Below, in pieces: positions 8,358 to 15,001 of a stretch of 64,000 nt of DNA (its first letter is position 1; each line of letters opens with the position of its first letter). The notes under the pieces are model-generated. The model worked only from the letters and a program-made list of their open reading frames with translations, was not told the DNA's origin and ran no database searches. The position numbers and the translations under genes were made by a program. This stretch comes from JAHEME01 sp034435035 (lineage in GTDB: Bacteria > Chloroflexota > Anaerolineae > Aggregatilineales > UBA3940): contig DAOTXW010000068.1 in NCBI GenBank assembly GCA_034435035.1, positions 1 to 64,000 on the forward strand. Reading direction: 5' to 3'.

Positions 8358-9593
8358 TCACTGACCCGGAAGCTGCGGCAGCTCCGGTATGAACTCGATG
8401 AAAGCCTCATCGATCTCCACACCAGCCTCATCGCGCCAGGTCGCCAGATAGTCACTGAACTGCTCCCTCCTCTGGCGCTCGCGATCGGATTCAGTTGTTG
8501 GCACTTCGGCCCGATCATAGACCTTGACAATGACCCACCCCAGCGGGGTCTGGATCGGAGCGCTGACTTCGCCGATTGGAGTATCGAAAGCGGCTGCTTC
8601 GACAGCCGGATCCACATCCCCCGCCTCGATCCAGCCGAGGTCCCCGCCCTTGTAAGATGTAGCGGCATCGGTGGAAACTTCCGCCGCCACAAGAGCGAAA
8701 TCCTCGCCACCGGCAATCCGCGCGAGCGCCGCATCGGCATCTTCCTGAGTGACAACCTGGATCTGCCCAATATGCGCCTGGATCTTCGTCTCGGCCAGCG
8801 TGTAGTCCAACACTTCGGCCAGCCGCTCGCGCAGCATGCTGTCGCGTACACGTGCCAGCCAGAGCTCACGAATGCGCTCGACAGACAGCCCGGTGAAATC
8901 TGCCCCCGTTTGCAGGAACTCATTCCACCGCTCATTGAAGGCTTCCTCCGTCAACGGAGTCGCCGTTGGCGCGGGCGTCTCCGTGATCGCCGGCGTCGGC
9001 GAAGGCCCGGGCGTCTCTGTTGGCGCGCTGGTGGGGGTGATCGTGGGGGTGATACCCGGAGCGAGGGTAGCAGTTGGCCGCGGGGTTGGCGTGTAGACAA
9101 AGGTTGACGTGGCCGTTGGCGATGCTTCCGAAATGGGCTCAGTGGGGACCGGCGTCGAAGTCGGCTCCGGCTCGCCGGCATCGTATCCGCTCAGCAGCTC
9201 CATGCGTTCCTGGACTTCCGCGTCGCTGACTTCGATACCCATCTCAGCGGCGCGCTGAGCAATCACCAGCTCGTCAACCATCTGATCGATGACGCCGTAG
9301 GGGTTGAAAGCCTCAAATGCGAAGGGCTGAAGGGTATAGCGAAAGTACTCGAAAAGTACCCGATCCTCCAGCTCCTGAGCAGTGATCTGATCTTCGCCCA
9401 CAGTGGCGACCACTCGTTTCGGCTTGAGCACCATCTCGTTCACAATGGCGTAAGCCAGCAGCGCTACTACAGTCAAGACCACAATAGCGGTGCCAATAAC
9501 GATGTAACGCTGAATGCGCGCTTCGCGCCTAGCACGCGAGATTTGCTTGCGCGTCAGGGCCGCTGGCGCGGCAGGGGTTGAACGCTTGGCCAT
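8358..9593 (-). CDS. Membrane-anchored parvulin-type peptidyl-prolyl isomerase (SurA/PrsA-like)
   Basis: 411 aa. Residues 1-28 are basic and cytoplasmic, 30-52 form one membrane helix, and the rest is extracytoplasmic. A SurA/PrsA-like N-terminal chaperone region (VGEDQITAQELEDR...) is followed by a Pro/Thr-rich low-complexity linker (about 145-222), a helical segment, and a parvulin domain (about 270-360) with GGDLGWIEAG and the IGEVSAPIQTPLGWVIVKV end. It probably helps fold exported proteins. It lies 112 bp downstream of rpsR on the same strand and may be read from the ribosomal operon. Confidence 0.82.
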   Translation of the reverse strand: MAKRSTPAAPAALTRKQISRARREARIQRYIVIGTAIVVLTVVALLAYAIVNEMVLKPKRVVATVGEDQITAQELEDRVLFEYFRYTLQPFAFEAFNPYGVIDQMVDELVIAQRAAEMGIEVSDAEVQERMELLSGYDAGEPEPTSTPVPTEPISEASPTATSTFVYTPTPRPTATLAPGITPTITPTSAPTETPGPSPTPAITETPAPTATPLTEEAFNERWNEFLQTGADFTGLSVERIRELWLARVRDSMLRERLAEVLDYTLAETKIQAHIGQIQVVTQEDADAALARIAGGEDFALVAAEVSTDAATSYKGGDLGWIEAGDVDPAVEAAAFDTPIGEVSAPIQTPLGWVIVKVYDRAEVPTTESDRERQRREQFSDYLATWRDEAGVEIDEAFIEFIPELPQLPGQ

Positions 9594-9705
9594 AAAGTCG
9601 CTCGCTTCTCCCGATCGGGTGACACTGGGGGCGGGGACTGCCCGGCAAACGAAAGGGCATAGACCCGGCGGCCTACGCCCTCCCGATGTCGCCAGAACTC
9701 CCGCC

Positions 9706-10119
9706 TCAGCCGCGCATCTGCTCGCCCGTGAAAGGCGCCAGCGCCAGGTGGCGTGCGCGCTTCACGGCACGGGCAAGCGCCCGCTGATGTTTGGCGCAGG
9801 TCCCGGTCTGGCGGCGCGGGCGTATCTTGCCGCGGTCAGTCAGGTAGCGCCGAAGCATATCGTGCTGTTTGTAGTCGATCTTACTGACTTTGTCGGTGCA
9901 GAAGGCGCATACCTTGGCACGTCCCATCCGACCGCGCGGTCCACCGCGGCGGCCGCCGCGGTCATCGTCACGTTCATCCGGTTCTTCGCGATCCCCACGG
10001 CCTTCACGGCGCGGCGGATAGGCTGCCCGGGCCGGCGCGGCTTCGCGTGGCGCAGCCTCTACGGAGTCTCTCTCCTCGCGCTCATCGTCATATTCGCCGG
10101 GTGTTACTATGTCGGTCAA
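9706..10119 (-). CDS. rpsR: 30S ribosomal protein S18 with an extended charged N-terminus
   Basis: S18 core lies in the last ~75 residues (KVCAFC, IDYKQHDMLRRYLTDRGKI, TGTCAKHQRALARAVKRARHLALAPF). I place the start at TTG 10119 because an AAGGAG site lies about 7 nt upstream and any earlier start would lie inside ssb. This gives 137 aa, almost twice the normal S18 length, with an N-terminal extension very rich in Arg, Asp, Glu and Gly. An internal Met just before GRAKVCAFC would give a normal-size protein, but no good ribosome site was seen there. Third gene of rpsF-ssb-rpsR. Confidence 0.9.
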   Translation of the reverse strand: MTDIVTPGEYDDEREERDSVEAAPREAAPARAAYPPRREGRGDREEPDERDDDRGGRRGGPRGRMGRAKVCAFCTDKVSKIDYKQHDMLRRYLTDRGKIRPRRQTGTCAKHQRALARAVKRARHLALAPFTGEQMRG

Positions 10120-10147
10120 GTTCCTGCTCCTTGTCCTGTTTGCTGGG

Positions 10148-10549
10148 TCAGAAGGCAAATGAATCGGCCGGACCGGGTGCCTCGTCTGAGACCGGGCCGG
10201 GGCTTGTGTGGATCCGGCGCTCACCCAGGACGATCATCTCGCTGGCAACCAACTCGGTACGGTAGTGCTTCTTGCCCTCGTCGTCTTCCCATCCACGCGT
10301 CTGCAGGCGCCCTTCGATATAGACCTGCTGACCTTTATTCAGATACTGATGACATATCTCGGCCAGATTACCCCAGGCGACTACATTGAACCACTCGGAT
10401 TCTTCGTGGCGTTCGCCTTCGGCCGAAGTCCATGTTCGTGTCGTCACGACGCTGAAGGAGGTTACCGGCCGGCCGCTGGGGGTATAGCGCATTTCCGGAT
10501 CACGCCCCAGATGGCCGATCACCATGACTTTGTTAAGCCCCCTGCTCAT
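10148..10549 (-). CDS. ssb: Single-stranded DNA-binding protein
   Basis: 133 aa, one OB-fold: MSRGLNKVMVIGHLGRDPEMRYTPSG, then ESEWFNVVAWGNLAEIC and GQQVYIEGRLQTRGWEDDEGKKHYRTELVASEM, all classical SSB signatures. It binds ssDNA in replication and repair. The C-terminal tail is short and ends in DSFAF rather than the usual acidic DDDIPF tip, though Asp and Phe remain. It lies between rpsF and rpsR, a conserved bacterial order. Confidence 0.95.
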   Translation of the reverse strand: MSRGLNKVMVIGHLGRDPEMRYTPSGRPVTSFSVVTTRTWTSAEGERHEESEWFNVVAWGNLAEICHQYLNKGQQVYIEGRLQTRGWEDDEGKKHYRTELVASEMIVLGERRIHTSPGPVSDEAPGPADSFAF

Positions 10550-10620
10550 CTTCGTTACGCCTCGCTTACCAGTGTCCGTGCCACTTTGCTCAGGAGTTGT
10601 CGCATCGTACTGAAAAAACT

Positions 10621-10908
10621 CTACTCGTCTTCACGAACAATCAGAAATCGGAGCACATTCTCGCTGATGCGCAGATTGTGTTCGATCTCCATCGGGGCCT
10701 GCGTGGGCAACTGTGCGTAGATTACCGCGTAATAGCCGTCGCGCTGGCTGCCGATCTGATAGGCTAGGCGCCGGCGTCCCCAGTGATCGATCTTGGAAAC
10801 GCTGCCGCCATTCGTGGTGATCCAGCCCTGTATCGCCTCGAAGAGGGCACCGCGATCTTCATCCGTCAGATCGCCGCGGGCCACGATCGCCAGTTCATAA
10901 TTCCGCAT
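10621..10908 (-). CDS. rpsF: 30S ribosomal protein S6
   Basis: 95 aa from ATG 10908, preceded by AAAGGAGG. It starts MRNYELAIVARGDL and contains the S6 features GGSVSKIDHWGRRRLAYQIGSQRDGYYAVI and the C-terminal NLRISENVLRFLIVR strand. S6 binds S18 on the 30S platform, and both are encoded in this operon. The leader (about 95 nt) can fold over the ribosome site. Confidence 0.96.
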   Translation of the reverse strand: MRNYELAIVARGDLTDEDRGALFEAIQGWITTNGGSVSKIDHWGRRRLAYQIGSQRDGYYAVIYAQLPTQAPMEIEHNLRISENVLRFLIVREDE

Positions 10909-10917
10909 GACTGTATG

Positions 10918-10977
10918 CCTCCTTTCCATGGGATTGCCCCGCGACAGCCCGGAGATGAGCAGCGCAGAGCGGAAAGG
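10918..10977 (-). promoter_or_regulatory. Leader hairpin covering the rpsF ribosome-binding site
   Basis: On the minus strand CCTTTCC (10971-10977) can pair with GGAAAGG (10921-10927); the latter overlaps the AAAGGAGG Shine-Dalgarno at 10918-10925. The stem would hide the rpsF start. Many bacteria control rpsF by S6:S18 binding to a leader structure; whether this hairpin is that motif is inference. Confidence 0.4.
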
Positions 10978-11003
10978 CACCGTATTCTGGTAACCAGGGC
11001 CAG

Positions 11004-11032
11004 AGTGTAACACATCGGCCTGTGGTGGGCAA
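11004..11032 (-). promoter_or_regulatory. Promoter of rpsF-ssb-rpsR
   Basis: Minus strand: TTGCCC (11027-11032), 17 bp, TACACT (11004-11009). Gives a leader of about 95 nt before rpsF. Confidence 0.6.
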
Positions 11033-11071
11033 TGGCGGTTTCAGCCACCACCTGAACAGCGGAAAACTCGC

Positions 11072-11100
11072 TTGCCGCTTGTTGTGAGTACTGTTATAAT
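11072..11100 (+). promoter_or_regulatory. Promoter of the tRNA gene
   Basis: TTGCCG (11072-11077), 17 bp, TATAAT (11095-11100). It ends 21 bp before the mature tRNA 5' end. Confidence 0.75.
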
Positions 11101-11121
11101 AGGTACAAGATCAATAGCTGT

Positions 11122-11196
11122 GGCGATGTAGCTCAATGGCAGAGCAACGGACTCATAAGCCGCAGGTTACTGGTTCGAATCCAGTCATCGCCACCA
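11122..11196 (+). tRNA. tRNA with CAT anticodon (elongator Met, or Ile2 if the C is modified to lysidine)
   Basis: Cloverleaf read by eye: acceptor GGCGATG/CATCGCC (7 perfect pairs), D stem GCTC/GAGC, 7-nt anticodon loop CTCATAA with CAT at 11154-11156, 5-nt variable loop, T stem ACTGG/CCAGT with TTCGAAT, A discriminator and an encoded CCA. It is not an initiator: position 1-72 is paired and the G-C triplets are absent. The anticodon stem ACGGA/GCCGC has only three pairs, with mismatches at both ends (27-43 A/C and 31-39 A/G). Met versus Ile2 cannot be settled from the anticodon alone. Confidence 0.9.
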
Positions 11197-11201
11197 AAGG
11201 G

Positions 11202-11229
11202 GCGGCTCCGAAAAGGAGCCGCATTTTAT
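11202..11229 (+). terminator. Rho-independent terminator after the tRNA
   Basis: GCGGCTCC (11202-11209), loop GAAAA, GGAGCCGC (11215-11222), then ATTTTATT. Confidence 0.85.
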
Positions 11230-11248
11230 TGGAGGGCGCGCTCCGGCG

Positions 11249-12091
11249 ATGGCGACAATCGGTAGAGGGGTTGTCATCCTGATCCTCGCGCTCGCGTCAC
11301 GCAGCTCCGTGCTTCTGGCCGCACCGCCGGCCCAAACGGGTTCGACCTACGTCGTGCAGCCCGGCGACACTCTCCTGGCTTTGGGGCTCTTTTACGGTAT
11401 CCCCGCTGTTGAACTGGCAGCGCTGAATCCGGATGCTGCACTGCGGCCGCCCGGTGCAGGAGATGCCCTGCAAGTCCCGGGGGCCTCCGACGATGAGACT
11501 AGTGTGGAGGAGGTGGGGGAGACACCACCCAGGCCGGACTCGTACACGGTGCAGCGCGGAGACACGCTGTTTCGAATCGCAACGCGGTTTGGGTTGACGA
11601 CCGCCGCGCTGGTCGAGTTCAACGGAATCGCCGCACCGGACCGGATTTTTGCCGGCCAGGTGCTCGCCCTGCCGGACAGTGATTATGCGCCCACTGTTAC
11701 CTCAAATACCGGCGACGCCCCGGCGCCGACTGTGTCGGAAGGCAAGCAGATTGTGGTGGTGCTGTCCCAGCAGCGCGTCTACGCATTTGAAGACGGGATC
11801 CTGCTCCGGCAGTTTGTGGCATCCACCGGTCTGCCGGCCACACCCACCGTCACAGGAAGCTTCGCCATCTACCAGAAACTGACGTCGCAGCGCATGACCG
11901 GGCCTGGCTACGACCTCCCCGGCGTACCGTGGGTGATGTATTTCTATCGCGGCTATGCACTACATGGCACCTACTGGCACAATAACTTTGGCGCCCCGAT
12001 GAGCCACGGATGCGTTAATTTACGAACCGCCGAGGCGGAGTGGCTGTACGAATGGGCGCCCATTGAGACCCCCGTGTTGGTCATCAACTGA
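11249..12091 (+). CDS. LysM-LysM-L,D-transpeptidase (YkuD)
   Basis: 280 aa, exported. Residues 1-25 form a signal peptide; LysM domains lie at about 33-77 (YVVQPGDTLLALGLFYGI) and 98-142 (YTVQRGDTLFRIATRFGL); a YkuD domain covers 167-280. The YkuD catalytic motif is complete: H239 (ALHG) and S-H-G-C255-V-N-L-R with the nucleophile Cys. It would form 3-3 peptidoglycan cross-links or attach proteins to the wall, held there by LysM. A GGAGG lies 13 nt upstream of the ATG, rather far. The mobile element begins just after the stop codon. Confidence 0.9.
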   Translation: MATIGRGVVILILALASRSSVLLAAPPAQTGSTYVVQPGDTLLALGLFYGIPAVELAALNPDAALRPPGAGDALQVPGASDDETSVEEVGETPPRPDSYTVQRGDTLFRIATRFGLTTAALVEFNGIAAPDRIFAGQVLALPDSDYAPTVTSNTGDAPAPTVSEGKQIVVVLSQQRVYAFEDGILLRQFVASTGLPATPTVTGSFAIYQKLTSQRMTGPGYDLPGVPWVMYFYRGYALHGTYWHNNFGAPMSHGCVNLRTAEAEWLYEWAPIETPVLVIN

Positions 12092-12104
12092 CAGGTCGCG
12101 ATAT

Positions 12105-12120
12105 CTCGCAATATCATAAC
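12105..12120. repeat. Left attachment repeat (attL candidate)
   Basis: CTCGCAATATCATAAC, identical to 15002-15017. On this side it is preceded by GATAT, so GATAT-CTCGCA-ATATC forms an inverted repeat with a 6-bp centre, the arm/spacer layout of Xer recombination sites. The stop codon of the XRE gene (12114-12116) lies inside the repeat. Confidence 0.75.
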
Positions 12121-12551
12121 TTATTCGCCTTCTTCAGTTCTTCGATTTCTCTTAGCTCTTCTTCCTTATCTAACTTTTCTTCTATATCGGCGATAGTCCT
12201 TGTCAGGCCTATTGCTAGAAGCTGGTTTTCGTGCTTCAGGATTCGTTTCATGTGGATTACTGCTTCGCGCATCCAGTCGGGAAGATTACCCTCGGTTACT
12301 CGATGTTCGTACGGCAAGGGTAAGAAGTACGTAATTGGCTTGTCTAGCGCTGTGGCGATAAGTATCAAGGTCGTTATGGTTGGCTCTACTCTTCCATTCT
12401 CGATTTTCCCTATTGTGTTTAGGTGGCTATAGGTGATTTTGGCTAGCTGCTCTTGGGTTATATTTGCTTCCATCCGCGCTTGTCTGACCCTATCCCCTAT
12501 CCAGATAGCGAACTTGTTTTCCCTCTCGTCGGTTGGTCTGCCTTTTCGCAT
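12114..12551 (-). CDS. XRE-family HTH regulator of the element
   Basis: 145 aa from ATG 12551, which has a good AAGGTGATC ribosome site; an upstream in-frame extension to 12695 would run through the promoter region. A Cro/C1-type helix-turn-helix covers about residues 15-75 (VRQARMEANITQEQLAKI, HLNTIGKIENGRVEPTITTL). The C-terminal third is a charged helix, probably a coiled coil (EEKLDKEEELREIEELKKANKL). Divergent from the rep operon with two palindromes between, it is likely the repressor of the element's replication genes. Its last codons lie in the attachment repeat. Confidence 0.85.
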   Translation of the reverse strand: MRKGRPTDERENKFAIWIGDRVRQARMEANITQEQLAKITYSHLNTIGKIENGRVEPTITTLILIATALDKPITYFLPLPYEHRVTEGNLPDWMREAVIHMKRILKHENQLLAIGLTRTIADIEEKLDKEEELREIEELKKANKL

Positions 12552-12567
12552 AGGATCACCTTCTATC

Positions 12568-12596
12568 TTGACAAAAGAATAGACGCATACTACAAT
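12568..12596 (+). promoter_or_regulatory. Near-consensus promoter of the element's plus-strand genes
   Basis: TTGACA (12568-12573), 17 bp, TACAAT (12591-12596). It lies in the XRE 5' region and reads toward the membrane-protein and rep genes. Confidence 0.8.
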
Positions 12597-12608
12597 GGTT
12601 ATGTCAGT

Positions 12609-12626
12609 ACACCCGTCATTGGGTGT
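12609..12626. promoter_or_regulatory. Palindromic operator candidate 1
   Basis: ACACCC, 6 bp, GGGTGT, 13 bp after the -10 box of the plus promoter; a likely binding site for the divergent XRE repressor. Confidence 0.55.
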
Positions 12627-12647
12627 GTATTGATTCCATTCTATCCT

Positions 12648-12661
12648 ACCCTGAATAGGGT
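12648..12661. promoter_or_regulatory. Palindromic operator candidate 2
   Basis: ACCCT, 4 bp, AGGGT. It shares the ACCC/GGGT halves with the palindrome at 12609 and lies 24 bp before the membrane-protein start, which suggests a second repressor site. Confidence 0.45.
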
Positions 12662-12685
12662 GCAAGCGTGTAGCGCGGGTGGTGG

Positions 12686-13288
12686 ATGATGTCAAACAAG
12701 CTCAAGGTTCTTGCGCGTGTCCCGGTTCTTCTGGCTGTTGCTGGTGCCTACCTTAATTCGGCTACTGTTCTGGCACAGTTCCAGCCATCCGGTCGGGCAT
12801 GGGTCGGGTATCTCGCGGCATTATCTCTTTCGGTTTCTCTTTACCTCTCAGTAGAAGCCTTTCTTCTTCGTCCTAACTGGATAGCGGCTAGCGGCATTTT
12901 CGTTTTCGGTCTGGCTGAAGTGGCGGGTCAGATACTTCATGCTGCGTTGCTGCGCGGCGATGTGGTGGTGATGACTCCTTTGCTTCGTTGGGTGATGAGC
13001 TACCTTTCACCGTCGTTTGTGGTGCTGGTCGGTCTCTCGATGCCTTTCATTGCTAACTGGGGTTTTGACTCGTCGTTACCTTCTGACGCTTCGTCTGATG
13101 TGCGTATGCTGATAAGTGAGGTTTCTTCTCTTGCGGATGCCTTGCGTCGTCAGGGTGTCAGGGGCGGTGTTCGCGGGCGCGGGCGCGGGCGCGGGCGCGC
13201 TGCGCCCGCCGCTTTGGATGGTCAACTTACTTTACCTAGCGTTGATCGTGTCAATGGCAACTCGAAAGTGAGGTTTAACAATGGCTGA
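12686..13288 (+). CDS. Element-encoded membrane protein with Gly-Arg repeat tail
   Basis: 200 aa, not recognised. The first ~135 residues hold four hydrophobic segments (about 8-30, 40-60, 67-90 and 100-125), then a short helix (MLISEVSSLADALRRQG), then an Arg/Gly tract (VRGRGRGRGRG) encoded by a hexanucleotide repeat, and a polar tail. A basic flexible tail behind a membrane domain could bind DNA or RNA at the membrane, but that is a guess. GGTGG just upstream is a modest ribosome site. The end overlaps the next gene by 8 bp. Confidence 0.7.
   Translation: MMSNKLKVLARVPVLLAVAGAYLNSATVLAQFQPSGRAWVGYLAALSLSVSLYLSVEAFLLRPNWIAASGIFVFGLAEVAGQILHAALLRGDVVVMTPLLRWVMSYLSPSFVVLVGLSMPFIANWGFDSSLPSDASSDVRMLISEVSSLADALRRQGVRGGVRGRGRGRGRAAPAALDGQLTLPSVDRVNGNSKVRFNNG
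13172..13200 (+). repeat. Hexanucleotide tandem repeat inside a gene
   Basis: Four tandem CGCGGG units plus a partial unit, coding for alternating Gly-Arg. Slippage here would change tail length in steps of two residues without a frameshift. Confidence 0.85.
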
Positions 13289-13640
13289 TTATGATGTCAA
13301 GGTTCGTCTGGAAGGAAAGCCGGATGACGTGATGCATGTTTCTCGCCAGTTGCGGCGTATCTGGTGGGTTCTTGATGAAAGTCGGAACTACCCTAATCGG
13401 ACTCGTGCGGGCTTTGTCAGGCGCTACCTGTCGATTGTTCTTCGTTTTGACAGACATCCTGTTGATAGTGAACTTTCGCGGCTACTGGATGAGGTAGAGG
13501 CTTCTGCTATTTCTGATGCGGATGAGGAACGACTTCTTCAGGCTGCGGATGAGATAGAACTTATTCAGTCTCCTGATGGTACTCTTGGCTTCTTCTTTGG
13601 TCCAACTCTTCATGATGTTTCGGATGATGCTTCTGACTAG
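13281..13640 (+). CDS. Small element protein of unknown function
   Basis: 119 aa, soluble, no recognised domain: MADYDVKVRLEGKPDDVMHV, a central FVRRYLSIVLRFD segment and an acidic C-terminal half. It overlaps the upstream gene by 8 bp, so translation is probably coupled. It lies in the same direction as rep and before the origin-like region; an accessory replication or copy-control role is only a positional guess. Confidence 0.65.
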   Translation: MADYDVKVRLEGKPDDVMHVSRQLRRIWWVLDESRNYPNRTRAGFVRRYLSIVLRFDRHPVDSELSRLLDEVEASAISDADEERLLQAADEIELIQSPDGTLGFFFGPTLHDVSDDASD

Positions 13641-13878
13641 CTGGCGGAAGAGGCTCAGACTGCCGCAGGCAGCCACAGCGGATGCGGCGGGGCCCCCGCC
13701 GCGTCAAGGGCGGCGTAGCCGCCGCGTAGCGGTCTTGACCCTTGACGCAGGCGGGGTGGCGCATACGCTAAGGGGCGCTGCGGCAGTCGGCCTTTCTTCG
13801 TTGGGCTTGTCTATATCACATATCTCACCGTTGTATGTGGAGAGCTCACCGTTTCTTGTGGAGAGCTCTGCCCAATGA
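13627..13878 (+). CDS. Possible small ORF across the origin-like region
   Basis: About 83 aa if begun at ATG 13627. It overlaps the previous gene and shares ATGA with the Rep start, which argues for translation, and its C-terminus repeats a 7-residue unit (SPLYVES, SPFLVES). However, much of it is low-complexity Arg/Ala/Gly sequence imposed by the hairpins at 13694-13756, and no ribosome site was seen. It may simply be DNA structure read as protein. Confidence 0.3.
   Translation: MLLTSWRKRLRLPQAATADAAGPPPRQGRRSRRVAVLTLDAGGVAHTLRGAAAVGLSSLGLSISHISPLYVESSPFLVESSAQ
13694..13756. repeat. Nested inverted repeats, candidate replication origin
   Basis: Outer stem: 17 nt at 13694-13710 (ending GCGTCAAGGG) pair with 13739-13756 (starting CCCTTGACGC), with one bulged A. 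Inside are two small hairpins, GGCGGC-GTA-GCCGCC (13709-13723) and CCGC-GTA-GCGG (13722-13732). Such clustered hairpins beside a rep gene are typical of rolling-circle origins; the nick site is not identified. Confidence 0.6.
13824..13865 (+). repeat. 21-bp tandem repeats just before rep (iteron-like)
   Basis: Two adjacent 21-bp units, each CTCACCGTT, 3-4 variable bases, TGTGGAGAG, followed by a third partial unit starting CTC at 13866. They end about 10 bp before the Rep ATG, so they may bind Rep or act in its expression. Confidence 0.6.
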
Positions 13879-14717
13879 TCCCTCCTACTCCTTCCTTTCA
13901 GGACATTCAGCCCGATTTCGTTGTGCTTGTTGGTGCTGATGTCACTAAGCTAACAGTTTCCGGGCTTCCTGCTAGGGGTGGGGGTATCCGCGGTACGGTT
14001 ACTCGTTTTAGTGAGCAATCTCGTAAGCGCTTGATGGAACGTGTAGCTATGGTGCGTTTGCCTTTCATTGGCTGCTATTTTATGACGCTTACTTATCCTG
14101 GTGTCTATCCTCTTGATCCTGGGGTCTGGAAGAGGCATCTTGATACCTTTCTTAAGCGTCTGTCTCGTAGGTTTGTTGCTGCATCTGGCATGTGGCGTCT
14201 TGAGTTCCAGCAGCGCGGCGCACCACATTATCATCTGATTGTCTGGGGTTTGAGGATTGATCAGGTGCTTCTCCGTTCTTGGGTTCGTGATGCGTGGTAT
14301 GAGGTTGTCGGTAGTCAGGATGTTCGGCATTTGATGGCGGGCACGCAAGTTGACCTTGTAGCTAATCGTCGTTATGCGGGTAGGTACATTAGTAAGTATG
14401 CTGCAAAAGTCTCGTCTGTTCCTGTAGACCCTCAAACAGGTGAACTTTTGCATGTTGGGCGTTGGTGGGGGATTTTCGGCGATCTACCGATGCGGCCTGT
14501 GCTTAGGGTAAAGATAACTTCTAAACAGGCAGTTGATCTTAAGCGGCTGGTAGCGCATCTTCTTAAGTCCCGTGGGGTGCGGTACAGTCGGACGATTAAG
14601 CGCCTTCCACCATATCGGGGTTTTTCTGCGTTTGGTCTTGGTGACCTTACCTTTGATGGCTGGTCTTCGCTTTTCGACAGTACGGCGTTTAGGCTTATTT
14701 GGTCGGTGTTGGGTTAG
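13875..14717 (+). CDS. HUH-endonuclease rolling-circle replication initiator (Rep)
   Basis: 280 aa. Conserved order of rolling-circle Rep motifs: motif I FMTLTYP (69-75), motif II H118-Y-H120 in RGAPHYHLIVWG (the metal-binding HUH), motif III YAGRY171ISKY175 with candidate nicking tyrosines and a Lys, followed by VGRWWGIFGDLP as in ORF2/gene II-like phage and plasmid Reps. It would nick one strand at the origin, attach covalently by Tyr and start replication. Its ATG overlaps the stop of the short upstream ORF (ATGA). Full length with no truncation, so the element may still replicate. Confidence 0.9.
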   Translation: MIPPTPSFQDIQPDFVVLVGADVTKLTVSGLPARGGGIRGTVTRFSEQSRKRLMERVAMVRLPFIGCYFMTLTYPGVYPLDPGVWKRHLDTFLKRLSRRFVAASGMWRLEFQQRGAPHYHLIVWGLRIDQVLLRSWVRDAWYEVVGSQDVRHLMAGTQVDLVANRRYAGRYISKYAAKVSSVPVDPQTGELLHVGRWWGIFGDLPMRPVLRVKITSKQAVDLKRLVAHLLKSRGVRYSRTIKRLPPYRGFSAFGLGDLTFDGWSSLFDSTAFRLIWSVLG

Positions 14718-14724
14718 GGTTTCA

Positions 14725-14964
14725 ATGAGTGATAATAATGACCCCCTCGGTGTGTTTCTTGGTAGAGTGCGTTGTGCCGAATCTGTCGTGATTGAGATTG
14801 TAGGTTCAGATAGGGTTGTGCGATTGCTTGTCGATCACCTTGCGGGTTTGTCTGGTATTTTGTTTATCGGTGCTGAAGAGAAGGAAGATAATCGTTACAA
14901 ACTTGGTGGAGTTCGGAAGTTTGTCGCTAGGGCGGTGATACCAATGGATATATTCGATAAATAG
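14725..14964 (+). CDS. Small element protein of unknown function
   Basis: 79 aa starting MSDNNDPLGVFLGRV, 7 bp after the rep stop and in the same direction. A GGGTT-type weak ribosome site precedes it. Predicted beta strands (SVVIEIVGSDRVVRLLVDHL) and a charged end; no family recognised. Last gene before the right attachment repeat. Confidence 0.6.
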   Translation: MSDNNDPLGVFLGRVRCAESVVIEIVGSDRVVRLLVDHLAGLSGILFIGAEEKEDNRYKLGGVRKFVARAVIPMDIFDK

Positions 14965-15001
14965 TGGATATATGTCTATCGATTATCGGGCATACGTTCG
15001 A

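Noticed and set aside
11122..11196. tRNA as the integration target of the mobile element
   Set aside because: The element is about 900 bp away and its repeat shows no match to the tRNA 3' end.
13172..13200. Repeats considered as a CRISPR fragment
   Set aside because: Six-bp units without spacers inside a coding sequence; simple tandem repeat.
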